In this document: positions 18,141 through 27,928 of the stretch, one piece after another
Numbering within the stretch: the first letter of the stretch is position 1
Layout: the number at the start of each line of letters is the position of its first letter
Notes under the pieces: model-generated
What the model was told of the DNA's origin: nothing
The model's database searches: none
Seen by the model: the letters and a program-made list of their open reading frames with translations, nothing else
Origin: an uncultured Leptolyngbyaceae cyanobacterium
GTDB lineage: Bacteria; Cyanobacteriota; Cyanobacteriia; Leptolyngbyales; Leptolyngbyaceae
Assembly: GCA_938023035.1 (NCBI GenBank)
Contig: CALIDI010000022.1
Span: 50,321-114,320, forward strand
Direction: 5' to 3'
Length of the DNA: 64,000 nucleotides
Made by a program: the position numbers and the translations under genes

Positions 18141-19787
18141 ATGCCTTCCTTGCCCTTGGCGGCTGAGCGTCTTCTATTTACACCAGCAACGCCAGCGGCC
18201 CATGCAATTCCGACAATTTTTGCTTTTCCCAATGAGTACAGTATTGGCATTACTAGCCTAGGCTACCAGGTGGTCTGGGCAATCTTGGCCAGTCGGTCAG
18301 ATGTGCAGGTTAGTCGTCTCTTTACCAATGGGCATGAGTCTCTGCCTTCTGACCCGGAGCTATTGGGTTTTTCCCTTTCTTGGGAATTAGATTATGTGAA
18401 TGTTCTGAATTTGTTAGAAGCATTAGAACTTCCCTTGTATTCCCGCGATCGCCAGGCATCTTCTTCCTTTCCTCTGGTGTTTGGGGGTGGCCCTGTGTTG
18501 ACGGCTAACCCAGAACCCTTTGCTGATTTTTTTGATGTCATTTTGCTAGGAGACGGGGAACGCCTGGTGGATGATTTCATCGAAGCTTACAAGCTGGTGC
18601 GAGGAGCCGATCGAGCCACTCAGCTTCAGCATCTTGCCCAAGTTCGTGGCCTTTACGTGCCCGCTCTTTATGAAATCTGTGCGGCTAGTTCCGCAGGCGC
18701 GATCGCTGGGGTGCAGCCGTGTCAGACTGGGGTTCCGACCCTGGTAGAGAAACAAACCTATCGAGGTAGCGTCCTCTCGGCGTCAACGGTAGTGACAGAA
18801 AAAGCAGCCTGGGAAAATATCTACATGGTAGAGGTTGTCAGAAGTTGCCCAGAGATGTGCCGCTTTTGTCTGGCCAGCTATTTGACGCTCCCCTTTCGGG
18901 TGGCGGATGTCGAAGGTTCTTTGATCCCAGCGATTGAGCGTGGTTTGCAAGTAACGAATCGATTAGGGCTGTTAGGGGCATCGGTAACTCAGCATCCAGA
19001 ATTTGAGAGCCTACTAGATTATCTGAACGAGCCAGCCTTTGACACAGTGCGCCTCAGCTTAGCGTCAGTGCGAACCAGTACCGTAACGCCTAAACTCACA
19101 GAAACGCTCGTTAAACATGGGACTAAGTCCATCACGATTGCGGTCGAAAGTGGAAGCGATCGCCTGCGTCAGGTGATTAACAAAAAGCTCAATCATCAAG
19201 AGATTATCCAGGCCGCCATTTATGCGCAGGCTGGTGGCCTGAGCCACCTAAAACTTTACGGCATGGTAGGCCTACCCAGCGAGGAAATGGAAGATCTAGA
19301 AGTGACAGTAGAGATGTTTGAGGCCATCAAAAGGGCAGCACCGGGTCTGCGATTAAGCTTTGGGTGTAGTACATTTGTACCAAAGGCTCATACTCCGTTT
19401 CAGTGGTTTGGAGTCAATAAACAAGCGGAAAAGCGGCTGCAATTTCTACAGAAACGCCTGCGACCACTGGGGGTTGACTTTCGACCAGAGAGCTACAACT
19501 GGTCAGTGATTCAAGCCTTGATTTCCCGTGGAGATCGCCGCCTTGCCAAACTCCTAGAGCGCACTCGCCACCACGGAGATACTCTGGGCAGTTATCGACG
19601 TGCCTTTAAGGAACTGCAGGGAACCTTACCCGATTTAGAAACCTACGTTCACTCACACTGGCAACCAGGACAGCCTCTCCCCTGGAGCCATTTACAGGGG
19701 CCTTTACCAGAAGCAACCCTAATCAAACACCTGGATATGGCCAAAGCTCACTTCTATTCCAACAGTACCCTCGCCTCAACCCACTAA
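18141..19787 (+). CDS. B12-binding-domain radical SAM protein
   Basis: A 548-aa protein with an N-terminal cobalamin-binding-like Rossmann domain (GITSLGYQVVWAIL ... ELLGFSLSWELDYVNVLNLLE ... FGGGPVLTANPEPF) and a radical SAM core. The 4Fe-4S cluster ligands are CPEMCRFC (C-x3-C-x2-C). An SAM-binding strand follows at ITIAVESGSDRLRQVINK. The substrate is unknown. It resembles the family of uncharacterised radical SAM proteins common in cyanobacteria. Fifty-seven bp from the previous gene, on the same strand, so possibly cotranscribed. Confidence 0.87.
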   Translation: MPSLPLAAERLLFTPATPAAHAIPTIFAFPNEYSIGITSLGYQVVWAILASRSDVQVSRLFTNGHESLPSDPELLGFSLSWELDYVNVLNLLEALELPLYSRDRQASSSFPLVFGGGPVLTANPEPFADFFDVILLGDGERLVDDFIEAYKLVRGADRATQLQHLAQVRGLYVPALYEICAASSAGAIAGVQPCQTGVPTLVEKQTYRGSVLSASTVVTEKAAWENIYMVEVVRSCPEMCRFCLASYLTLPFRVADVEGSLIPAIERGLQVTNRLGLLGASVTQHPEFESLLDYLNEPAFDTVRLSLASVRTSTVTPKLTETLVKHGTKSITIAVESGSDRLRQVINKKLNHQEIIQAAIYAQAGGLSHLKLYGMVGLPSEEMEDLEVTVEMFEAIKRAAPGLRLSFGCSTFVPKAHTPFQWFGVNKQAEKRLQFLQKRLRPLGVDFRPESYNWSVIQALISRGDRRLAKLLERTRHHGDTLGSYRRAFKELQGTLPDLETYVHSHWQPGQPLPWSHLQGPLPEATLIKHLDMAKAHFYSNSTLASTH

Positions 19788-19838
19788 TCACAGGTCATAG
19801 AGAAGAAACAGCGGGGAGCGTAGCGCGGTTAGACGCAT

Positions 19839-20729
19839 TTACCCCCTCACATTCGAGTCAACTACCGTTACACCACCTGCTATGCCCAGAAACTGGCGCA
19901 GGTGGTGCAGATAAGTGGGTGCATCTTCTAGCATGGGGAAATGGGCCGTGTCGGGTATTTCCACATAGGCGATCGCATCACTTAAAGCCGCCGCCGCCGC
20001 CCCCATCCGAGCCGGAATAATGATGTCGTAGGCTCCCGCAATCAACAGAGTGGGCACCGTAATTTTGGCGTATTCCTGAGGCATCACCTCTGTGGCTTTT
20101 TTACTGACACAGGTAAAAATCGTGCCCAGAGCCGCTTCCTCATTTGCCATCAAGAAGTCATTGAGAAAACAGCGACTCACCTGGCCTGGAAGCGAGCGGT
20201 GTAAAAACCGTTGCATAAACAGACGATCCATCCACGGTAGACCGTACAACCAGCGAGGGCGAAACTTTACGACATATCTACCAAATCGATAAAAAGCAGC
20301 AAAGGCCCTTTCGTCATATTCAAAAATGCCATTGCAGGTCAGGATCGCTTTTTCAACCTGATGAGCGTAGCGGTTTAAGAAAAATACCGCAATCGAAGCT
20401 CCAGCAGAGTGCGCATTCAGACAAATACGCGTCACCCCCAAGTTAGACAGGAGCGCTGCCAGATCCTCGGCATAGGTTTCTAACTCATAGCAATAGGGTT
20501 TATTGGGCGGCGGTTGCGGTAGCTGATTAGAACGACCAAATCCCCGCAGATCATAGAGGAGGCAATCATAGGTACTGGCGATCGCCCGTGCCGTACTTTC
20601 CCAATAACGAGCAGAGCCACCCCAACCATGGATAAACACCATGATAGGCTTGCCAGAAGGTTCTGCCTGGCCCGATGCGGTAATCCACTCGTAGTAATGA
20701 GGATAACCATGAACAGCAACGAACGGCAT
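19839..20729 (-). CDS. Alpha/beta hydrolase
   Basis: A 296-aa alpha/beta-hydrolase with the oxyanion-hole loop FIHGWGGSARYW, the nucleophile elbow NAHSAGAS (Ser), an acid in IAGAYDIIIP and the catalytic His in DTAHFPMLEDAP. All triad positions are present. Substrate is unknown. It lies 89 bp downstream of clpX on the same strand and may be read from the tig-clpP-clpX transcript. Confidence 0.85.
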   Translation of the reverse strand: MPFVAVHGYPHYYEWITASGQAEPSGKPIMVFIHGWGGSARYWESTARAIASTYDCLLYDLRGFGRSNQLPQPPPNKPYCYELETYAEDLAALLSNLGVTRICLNAHSAGASIAVFFLNRYAHQVEKAILTCNGIFEYDERAFAAFYRFGRYVVKFRPRWLYGLPWMDRLFMQRFLHRSLPGQVSRCFLNDFLMANEEAALGTIFTCVSKKATEVMPQEYAKITVPTLLIAGAYDIIIPARMGAAAAALSDAIAYVEIPDTAHFPMLEDAPTYLHHLRQFLGIAGGVTVVDSNVRG

Positions 20730-20818
20730 AACAAGAGGCGCTCATCAATCCCACAAAGTTTGCAATCAATTCGGAGAATTGCCGTTTCTGTACTAGCAAC
20801 TGTGACCCATGACGCTCA

Positions 20819-22162
20819 TTAAGCGGATTCTGGCTTAGGAATTGAGGAAGGATGCAGCAACAACTCTGCCGTAGACCGCTTTTCAACCATTTCACGGGTG
20901 ATCATGCAGCGGGTCACGTCTTTGCGCGAAGGTAACTCATACATCACATCTAGCATCAACTCTTCCACAATGCTGCGAAGGGCGCGGGCACCCGTCTTAC
21001 GGCGATAGGCTTCCTTCGCGATCGCCCGAATCGCATCAGGGCGAAACTCTAGCAACACATTGTCCATTTTCATGAGCTTCTGGTACTGCTTCACCAACGC
21101 ACTCTTCGGCTCCGTTAGAATAGCAGCCAAAGCATCTTCATCTAGCGGGTCAACAACAGCCATCATCGGAATTCGCCCGATAAACTCCGGAATCATGCCA
21201 AATTTCACCAAATCATCCGGCTCTAGATGCTTCAACACATCTGCCATGCGCTTCTCTTTTGAATGGTTGTCTCCCGGTTGAATAAAGCCAATGGACTTCT
21301 TACCAATGCGTTGCTCAATTTGCTTTTCTAAGCCAACAAAAGCGCCACCACAAATAAAGAGAATATTACTAGTATCAATTTGAATGCAATCCTGATAAGG
21401 GTGCTTACGCCCTCCCTGGGGAGGGACATTCGCCACCGTCCCTTCCAACATCTTCAATAGCGCCTGCTGTACACCTTCCCCCGAAACATCACGGGTAATC
21501 GAGGGATTCTCGCTTTTTCGAGCGATTTTATCAATTTCGTCAATATAAATAATGCCGCGTTGGGCTTCCTCCACATCCAGATCAGCTACTTGCAGAAGGC
21601 GCAACAGGATGTTTTCAACATCCTCACCCACGTAGCCAGCCTCAGTCAGCGTTGTCGCATCTGCCACCGCAAAGGGAACATCTAGAATCTCTGCCAGAGT
21701 CTGGGCTAGCAAAGTCTTGCCGCAGCCGGTTGGCCCAATAAGCAAAATATTAGACTTTTGCAACTCGACATTATCATCAGAGGCAGGCTTGCCATTCGCC
21801 TTCGACTGGGCAAAGCTCAGCCGCTTATAGTGATTATAAACAGCCACAGAGAGAATTTTCTTAGCCTCATCCTGACCAATGACAGACTCGTCTAAATATT
21901 TCTTAATTTCTCTCGGCTTTGGAATTTGATTGAGTGCAATGTTCACCGATCGCGTTTTGCGCTTTTCTGAAACCTGCTCCCTTCGAGGCACTGGATGAGG
22001 AGCCGCCGCACTAGAATCAAACAATTCCTCATCCAGAATTTCATTACATAAGTCAACGCACTCGTCACAAATGTAGACTCCCGGACCAGCAATCAACTTG
22101 CGGACTTGCTCCTGGGATTTGCCACAGAAGGAACATTTAAGATGGGAGTCATACTTAGACAT
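20819..22162 (-). CDS. clpX: ATP-dependent Clp protease ATP-binding subunit ClpX
   Basis: AAA+ unfoldase that feeds substrates to ClpP. The 447-aa protein has the N-terminal C4 zinc domain (CSFCGK ... CDECVDLC), Walker A GPTGCGKT, Walker [12 protein letters not shown], the pore loop (GYVGEDVE) and the IGF-type ClpP-docking loop (KKSIGF). Order tig-clpP-clpX on one strand is conserved in cyanobacteria. The ATG lies 14 bp after clpP. Confidence 0.97.
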   Translation of the reverse strand: MSKYDSHLKCSFCGKSQEQVRKLIAGPGVYICDECVDLCNEILDEELFDSSAAAPHPVPRREQVSEKRKTRSVNIALNQIPKPREIKKYLDESVIGQDEAKKILSVAVYNHYKRLSFAQSKANGKPASDDNVELQKSNILLIGPTGCGKTLLAQTLAEILDVPFAVADATTLTEAGYVGEDVENILLRLLQVADLDVEEAQRGIIYIDEIDKIARKSENPSITRDVSGEGVQQALLKMLEGTVANVPPQGGRKHPYQDCIQIDTSNILFICGGAFVGLEKQIEQRIGKKSIGFIQPGDNHSKEKRMADVLKHLEPDDLVKFGMIPEFIGRIPMMAVVDPLDEDALAAILTEPKSALVKQYQKLMKMDNVLLEFRPDAIRAIAKEAYRRKTGARALRSIVEELMLDVMYELPSRKDVTRCMITREMVEKRSTAELLLHPSSIPKPESA

Positions 22163-22176
22163 AAATGCCTCACTCT

Positions 22177-22869
22177 TTAGACTGCAACAACAGACTCTCC
22201 AGCTTTAGGAAGACTCTGTCGAGAAATCACCTGGTCAATTAAGCCGTAATCCTTCGCCTCTTGCGCAGACATAAAAAAGTCGCGCTCGGTATCTGCTTCA
22301 ATGCGCTCCAGAGGCTGGCGCGTGTGCAAGGAGAGTAACTCGTTTAGCTTGCGCTTATGGTAGAGAATTTCCCGTGCCTGAATCTCGATATCCACCGCTT
22401 GCCCTTGAGCGCCCCCTAAAGGCTGGTGAATCATGATTCGGGAGTTAGGAAGAGACATCCGCTTACCGGGTGCCCCTGCGGCTAGTAAGAATGCCCCCAT
22501 ACTAGCAGCCAAACCAAAACAGATGGTAACCACATCACAACGAACTTGCTGGATAGTATCGTACATCGCCATACCGGCTGTAACGGAACCACCCGGAGAA
22601 TTAATGTAAAGCTGAATATCTTTTTCCGGATCCTCAGCTTCTAGAAATAAGAGTTGCGCCACAATCGAATCGGCAACGTCATCGGTTACCTGAGTTCCTA
22701 GGAAAATAATCCGCTCACGCAGCAGGCGAGAATAGATGTCAAAAGCGCGCTCACCACGGCCCGATTGCTCAACAACCATAGGAATCACAGTCTTGGCAGA
22801 CGACGCCTGAAAGCTAAAATCGGCCTGGCTAAAAATACTGGAATAGGAGGATCGGGATTCAACAACCAT
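22177..22869 (-). CDS. clpP: ATP-dependent Clp protease proteolytic subunit
   Basis: Serine protease of the ClpP tetradecamer, 230 aa. Catalytic Ser is in [14 protein letters not shown], His in MIHQPLGG and Asp in [14 protein letters not shown], so it is active rather than a ClpR type. The start chosen is ATG 22869 (MVVESRSS); a TTG six codons upstream is possible. Upstream lies the 300-bp gap to tig, and clpX follows after 14 bp. Confidence 0.95.
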   Translation of the reverse strand: MVVESRSSYSSIFSQADFSFQASSAKTVIPMVVEQSGRGERAFDIYSRLLRERIIFLGTQVTDDVADSIVAQLLFLEAEDPEKDIQLYINSPGGSVTAGMAMYDTIQQVRCDVVTICFGLAASMGAFLLAAGAPGKRMSLPNSRIMIHQPLGGAQGQAVDIEIQAREILYHKRKLNELLSLHTRQPLERIEADTERDFFMSAQEAKDYGLIDQVISRQSLPKAGESVVAV

Positions 22870-23181
22870 AGGTCGGTTTCGCTGCAAACATCAAGGTTAA
22901 AGGGAAATCAACAGTCGCTCGGCAACAATTATCTGCTTGCCCTTCCCTTATCATTATGCCCTAACTAGCCAAATAGCTGGGATAACCCCCTTGAAGACAC
23001 TGCTCGGCTATTCTAATCGTTGCCATCAAGATTGAAGCAGATTTTCAATAAATTTTCAGCCGTTTGTGGAATGGCGGTGCAGTGGTTATATGAAAAGGCT
23101 CGATTCAGGGAAAGTATCAACCCTTCCCATGGGAGGGATGCCTTTCCCCTACTGGCAGTTTCCAGAGTCCGGGCGATCGCC

Positions 23182-24813
23182 CTATACGTTGTCTGAATCA
23201 GCGGATTCTGACTTTGCGGCTTTTTTCCCTTTCTTGCCCTTTGGTTTAGATTCCTCTGTAGAAGACTCCTCAGCGTTAACCGTAGCAACTTGAACGTCCT
23301 CGTTGATGGGTTCAATGGTTGTCTCCAGGGCTGCATCTTCTGCTCTGTGGGCCGGAGCATTTGTAGCGTCGTCATCTGGGGTTGCGAACCCTTCCACAGC
23401 GTTGACTTCAATCATCGCATCGGTGGCAGTAGCCGTCTCACCCTCTCCATCTGCTGTCGTGGTACCTTCCTTGGTTTCGGTTGGGGTGAGAGTACCTTCG
23501 GGAACCAGTTCAATTGCTGTATTTTCAATTAGCCAGTCAACGATTCTCTGCTTGAGTAGCTCCTCTGTCACAACCTCCTTCAACCGATCGCGATTAATCT
23601 CAGAAGTATCCTGTAAGTCTTCTAAGATTTCATTCATCCGTTGAGTGATTTCAGCTTCGGTGACCTCGATCGCCTCTCGTTTGGCGATTTCGCCGAGAGC
23701 CAGGGTGCGTTTAATCCGGGCGATCGCCTCCGGGCGAACTTCCTGCCGTAACTTAGGAATCGTGTCCTGATTAAAGAGTTGGCGGATATCCATCCCGCGA
23801 TTTTTCAACTCAACAGCCGTTTGATTGAGCATGTAGTTCGATTCCTGCTCAATCAGAGTTTCGGGCAAATCGACCTCAACCTGTTTCAGCAACTCGTCTA
23901 CAATCGCCCGCTCTTTATTCGCTTTTGTTTTTTCCTCGGCTTCTTCCGTAAAGCGCTTCTCTAGGGATTCTCTCAGTTCTGCCAGGGTCTCATAATCGCT
24001 GACCTCCTGGGCAAAATCGTCATCCAGCTCTGGCAGTTCCTTCTCCTTCAACTCTTTCAGGGTAACGGTAAAAACCGCTGTTCGACCAGCCAGATTAGCA
24101 ACCGGGTAAGATTCAGGAAACTTCGCCTCCACTTCCTTAGTTTCACCCGGAGTCATGCCGATGATGCCATCCACAAACCCCTCAACAAACCGACCTTCTT
24201 CTAACACCAACTGAAAATCTTGCGCCTCGTTGCCAGCAAACTCTTCCGGTTCTTGGCCTGCCTCAATAGGAGACAGCATCCCTTTAAAATCCACAACAGC
24301 CGTATCCTTCTTTTGAGCCGGACGATTTTCAACAGGCACTAGGGTCGCAACTTGCTCCCGATAGGTTTCTAAAACCTGATCGACACGACTAGGGTCGTAG
24401 AGCACTTCCTCTGCTTTAACCGCCAGACCTTTGTATTGCTTCAGGTTAACCTCTGGGTGAACATCCACTGCGGCAGAAAAGGTGAGGGGGCTGCCTGGCT
24501 CAAATTTTTGAATTAATTCCTCAAAGGAAGAGACCAGTTGTAGATTTCCAATCGCTTTAATGCCCTCCTGCTTGAGGGCGGCTTGTAAGCTGTCGTCAAT
24601 CAAGTCTTCCAGGGTTGCAGCTTTTAACCCGGCCACGCCAAATTGCTGCACAATTACCTGTCGGGGCACCTTACCCTTGCGAAACCCCGGAATGTTCGCC
24701 TGCCGCATAAACTTCTGAACCGTTTGCTCATAGGCTTTTTGAGAAACTTCGGCGGGGATTTCAATTTCTAAACCGATTTGACTAGCGGGGAGCTTTTCCT
24801 GCGTGACTTTCAT
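23182..24813 (-). CDS. tig: Trigger factor
   Basis: Ribosome-associated chaperone and peptidyl-prolyl isomerase. The 543-aa protein has the ribosome-binding signature GFRKGKVPRQVI in the N-terminal domain, the FKBP-like PPIase domain (about 160-245, VVDFKGML ... GFVDGIIGM) and the long helical C-terminal domain. The last 95 or so residues are an acidic, low-complexity tail (Thr/Glu/Ala-rich, ending KGKKGKKAAKSESADS), longer than in E. coli (432 aa). First gene of the tig-clpP-clpX cluster. Confidence 0.96.
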   Translation of the reverse strand: MKVTQEKLPASQIGLEIEIPAEVSQKAYEQTVQKFMRQANIPGFRKGKVPRQVIVQQFGVAGLKAATLEDLIDDSLQAALKQEGIKAIGNLQLVSSFEELIQKFEPGSPLTFSAAVDVHPEVNLKQYKGLAVKAEEVLYDPSRVDQVLETYREQVATLVPVENRPAQKKDTAVVDFKGMLSPIEAGQEPEEFAGNEAQDFQLVLEEGRFVEGFVDGIIGMTPGETKEVEAKFPESYPVANLAGRTAVFTVTLKELKEKELPELDDDFAQEVSDYETLAELRESLEKRFTEEAEEKTKANKERAIVDELLKQVEVDLPETLIEQESNYMLNQTAVELKNRGMDIRQLFNQDTIPKLRQEVRPEAIARIKRTLALGEIAKREAIEVTEAEITQRMNEILEDLQDTSEINRDRLKEVVTEELLKQRIVDWLIENTAIELVPEGTLTPTETKEGTTTADGEGETATATDAMIEVNAVEGFATPDDDATNAPAHRAEDAALETTIEPINEDVQVATVNAEESSTEESKPKGKKGKKAAKSESADSDNV

Positions 24814-25060
24814 TGCCTGGTATTTGCTTATATGGATAAACGATGACAGCTCGATTGCACAGTAGGGTTATTTGCGATCGCAAGTAGGTGCAAGCATTGC
24901 AATATGCTATGGTAGCTGATCAAGAATAGGCCATGGGGATGTTTTCCGTGAACTTAATGATCCACCTCGGCATGATCCGCCTTGGAGCATGCGCTTGCCC
25001 TAGCTAATTCCGCCAGCTTAAAAATCGTTATCGATTCACGTTATCGATTCAATTGATAGG

Positions 25061-25197
25061 GAGAGCATGTCACCTTTTCAGGCCCTCATCCCCCAGCTCC
25101 TACTCCCAGGTTAGGAGTAGGGGTGCCGAGCTATCTCAAAGTCCCTCTCCCGATTTGGGAGAGGGGTTCAGGGTGAGGGCAAAAGTGATAGACACCC
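25061..25197. repeat. Family A MITE-like element, copy A1, with 9-bp target duplication
   Basis: A 137-bp element between exact direct repeats ATTGATAGG (25052-25060 and 25198-25206). Its ends, GAGAGCATGTCACC and (minus strand) GGGTGTCTATCACTTTTGC, are imperfect inverted repeats. The interior consists of nested palindromes (CTACTCCCAGG / GGAGTAGGGG, CTCTCCCGATTTGGGAGAG). The long tract 24814-25765 otherwise holds no gene; TTATCGATTCA is repeated in tandem just before the element. Confidence 0.85.
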
Positions 25198-25765
25198 ATT
25201 GATAGGAGTCTGTCGGGTAGAGCAAAATCAGCTAAAATCTTTAGATTTTCCATGGGTGGTATTCCCTCATCTTAGGTCGAGGGCGGACGCCTGTCAGGGC
25301 TATTGACGGCTGATTCAGTTGAGGCTAAGTCAAGCACATTTCAAGCATTTAGGTGCATGGTTTAACTAAAACGTGATCTTGGTTGAATTTGACTCAATTG
25401 GATTCAGAAACGGTAAACTTAGGGGTTAACTAAGGTGCCCTATCCACGATCTATCTTGACCAGGGTTTTGTTGTGATGAAGTTTATCCCACTTCGTGAGG
25501 GCGATTCTAAAATTGCATTCAGGACGAAAAAATTGTATTCAGACTGTATTTAGAATGAAGCGTAGAACTCCGCTATTGTTTTTGAGCAGTTAGGATAGCC
25601 TTCAAGGGTACTTTGAAGCTGCTTGACTCAGCTACGCTAGAAAGCCTTGATCTGAGCAAGCCGGCTCGTTCAGAAATTTTCAGCTTAGGCTCCCCTGTTA
25701 TTACGGTTCATGCTGGTTCGCCCCACTCTTTATCAATAAATTTTTCAACAGAGGAGGATATTAGA

Positions 25766-26830
25766 TTGACGAAAACCTACCGGGTGGCTGTTCTGGGTGC
25801 AACGGGTGCTGTTGGCACGGAGTTGCTGGCCCTGCTTGCAGAACGTCATTTTCCTCTGGCAGATTTAAAGCTGCTGGCATCGCCTCGCTCTGCCGGACAA
25901 ACCCTGAATTTCATGGGGAATGCATTACCTGTAGAGGCGGTGACGGCTGAGTCTTTTAACGATGTCGATCTCGTTTTGGCATCGGCGGGTGGCTCGACTT
26001 CAAAGGCATGGGCCGAGGCGATCGTGGCGGCTGGCGCAGTGATGATTGACAACTCTAGCGCCTTTCGGATGCATCCAGAGGTGCCCTTAGTCGTCCCTGA
26101 GGTTAACCCCCAAGCTGCCGCTACCCACCGAGGCATCATTGCCAATCCAAATTGCACAACGATTTTGATGGCTGTAGCCACTTATCCATTGCATCAGGTA
26201 CAGCCGATTCAGCGGATTGTCGCGGCTACCTATCAATCGGCGAGTGGGGCCGGGGCCCGCGCAATGGAAGAAGTTAAGCAGCAGGCGGCAGCCCTTTTGA
26301 AGGGAGAGCCTCCTATTGCCGAGGTTTTTCCTTATCCACTCGCGTTTAATCTGTTTCCCCATAACTCCAAGCTAGACGCATCGGGCTACTGTGAAGAAGA
26401 GATGAAAATGGTAAATGAGTCTCGCAAGATCTTTGGCGCACCAGATCTACGGGTGACGGCAACCTGTGTGCGGGTACCCGTATTGCGGGCACATTCGGAG
26501 GCAATTAATCTAGAGTTTGATCAGCCTTTTGAGCCAAGTCGGGCACGAGCCATTTTAAGTCAAGCGCCAGGTGTTAAGCTGGTAGAAGATTGGCAGGCAA
26601 ACTATTTCCCAATGCCTATCGATGCCAGTGGTCAGGATGAGGTGCTGGTGGGGCGAATTCGCCAGGATATTTCTCACCCTTGTGGATTAGAGCTTTGGTT
26701 ATGTGGTGATCAGATTCGCAAGGGAGCTGCTTTGAATGCGGTACAGATTGCAGAGCTACTGATTCAAAGGGAATGGCTAAAGGGGGTTGCCGTTTCCTCG
26801 GGCAGAGTTGAAGTCGAGTCTTTGGTTTGA
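25766..26830 (+). CDS. asd: Aspartate-semialdehyde dehydrogenase
   Basis: NADPH-dependent reduction of aspartyl phosphate to aspartate semialdehyde, the branch point to lysine, threonine and methionine. The dinucleotide motif GATGAVGTELL, the catalytic Cys in NPNCTTILM, and RVPVLRAHSE are present. The open frame extends up to 25613, but the TTG at 25766 (MTKTYRVAVLGATG) has an excellent site GAGGAGG 7 nt upstream and gives 354 aa, near the usual family length. I therefore prefer it. dapA follows 96 bp downstream. Confidence 0.94.
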   Translation: MTKTYRVAVLGATGAVGTELLALLAERHFPLADLKLLASPRSAGQTLNFMGNALPVEAVTAESFNDVDLVLASAGGSTSKAWAEAIVAAGAVMIDNSSAFRMHPEVPLVVPEVNPQAAATHRGIIANPNCTTILMAVATYPLHQVQPIQRIVAATYQSASGAGARAMEEVKQQAAALLKGEPPIAEVFPYPLAFNLFPHNSKLDASGYCEEEMKMVNESRKIFGAPDLRVTATCVRVPVLRAHSEAINLEFDQPFEPSRARAILSQAPGVKLVEDWQANYFPMPIDASGQDEVLVGRIRQDISHPCGLELWLCGDQIRKGAALNAVQIAELLIQREWLKGVAVSSGRVEVESLV

Positions 26831-26926
26831 ACAGGTTTTCAGGATCGATCCGGGTTGATCGATGGGAATTGAATAGCAATAGTCGTCAGTAGCGACAACA
26901 ATCATTGTGAGAAGTGAGGGTAGGGC

Positions 26927-27811
26927 GTGGTCGATTTTGGACGAGTTTTGACGGCAATGATCACTCCGTTTGATACAAAGGGAGAGGTTAATTATGCAGT
27001 TGCCGAAAAACTAGCTGCCCATTTGGCTGAAAATGGCACTGATACGCTTGTGGTCTGTGGGACGACGGGCGAGTCACCCGCGCTGACCTGGGATGAAGAA
27101 TACGAGTTGTTTCAGGTTGTTCAGCAAGCGGTACGAGGTAAAGCAAAGATTATTGCGGGTACGGGATCTAACTCGACCGCTGAGGCGATCGCAGCCACTC
27201 GAAAAGCCGCTAAATTAGGATTAGATGGTTCGTTGCAAGTGGTGCCTTATTACAACAAGCCTCCTCAGGAAGGGTTGTACCAGCATTTTCGGGCGATTTC
27301 TGAAGCGGCACCCGACTTGCCACTGATGCTCTACAATGTGCCTGGGCGAACGGGTCAGAATCTTCAACCTGAAACGGTTGCGAGATTGGCAGAGTTACCC
27401 AATGTTGTGGCCGTTAAAGAAGCCAGCGGCAACCTGGATCAGGTCAGTCAAATTCGTCGGCTAACATCAACTGACTTCGCGATCTATTCAGGTGACGACT
27501 CCTTGACGTTGCCCATCCTGTCGGTTGGAGGCATAGGGGTTGTCAGTGTCGCTAGCCATCTGGTGGGGCAGCCACTTCAGCAAATGATCCGGGCTTTTGT
27601 GGAAGGCCGAGTTAGTGAGGCCAGCCAGCTGCATCTCCAACTATTTCCCCTATTCAAGGCTTTATTTGCAACGACCAATCCTATCCCCATCAAAACAGCG
27701 CTTCAGCTCCAGGGCTGGTCAGTTGGCTGTCTGCGTCTTCCGCTTACTGACGCGCCCGCTTCCCTGGTGGACACCCTCAAGGCGGTAATGGCAGATTTAT
27801 CGCTTCTTTAG
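26927..27811 (+). CDS. dapA: 4-hydroxy-tetrahydrodipicolinate synthase
   Basis: Condenses pyruvate with aspartate semialdehyde, the first committed step to lysine and diaminopimelate. The 294-aa TIM barrel has GTTGESPAL, the catalytic Tyr in YNVPGRTG and the Schiff-base Lys in VAVKEASGN. The GTG at 26927 is the likely start. It lies between asd and rnj, an order common in cyanobacteria, so its substrate supplier is next door. Confidence 0.95.
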   Translation: MVDFGRVLTAMITPFDTKGEVNYAVAEKLAAHLAENGTDTLVVCGTTGESPALTWDEEYELFQVVQQAVRGKAKIIAGTGSNSTAEAIAATRKAAKLGLDGSLQVVPYYNKPPQEGLYQHFRAISEAAPDLPLMLYNVPGRTGQNLQPETVARLAELPNVVAVKEASGNLDQVSQIRRLTSTDFAIYSGDDSLTLPILSVGGIGVVSVASHLVGQPLQQMIRAFVEGRVSEASQLHLQLFPLFKALFATTNPIPIKTALQLQGWSVGCLRLPLTDAPASLVDTLKAVMADLSLL

Positions 27812-27928
27812 CCAAGCTTTTGACAATTTATCCTTTTTCAGGCTTCTGGCCTGTTGCAGCGAGAAGTACCCTCTGTCAGTAAGTGTGCTGCTGCTAGCCC
27901 TCAGTTTTACTGTTCTCAAAGGAGACAC

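Noticed and set aside
25061..25197. Family A palindromes read as rho-independent terminators
   Set aside because: No T runs follow the hairpins, and the fixed-length target duplications explain their presence better as inserted elements.
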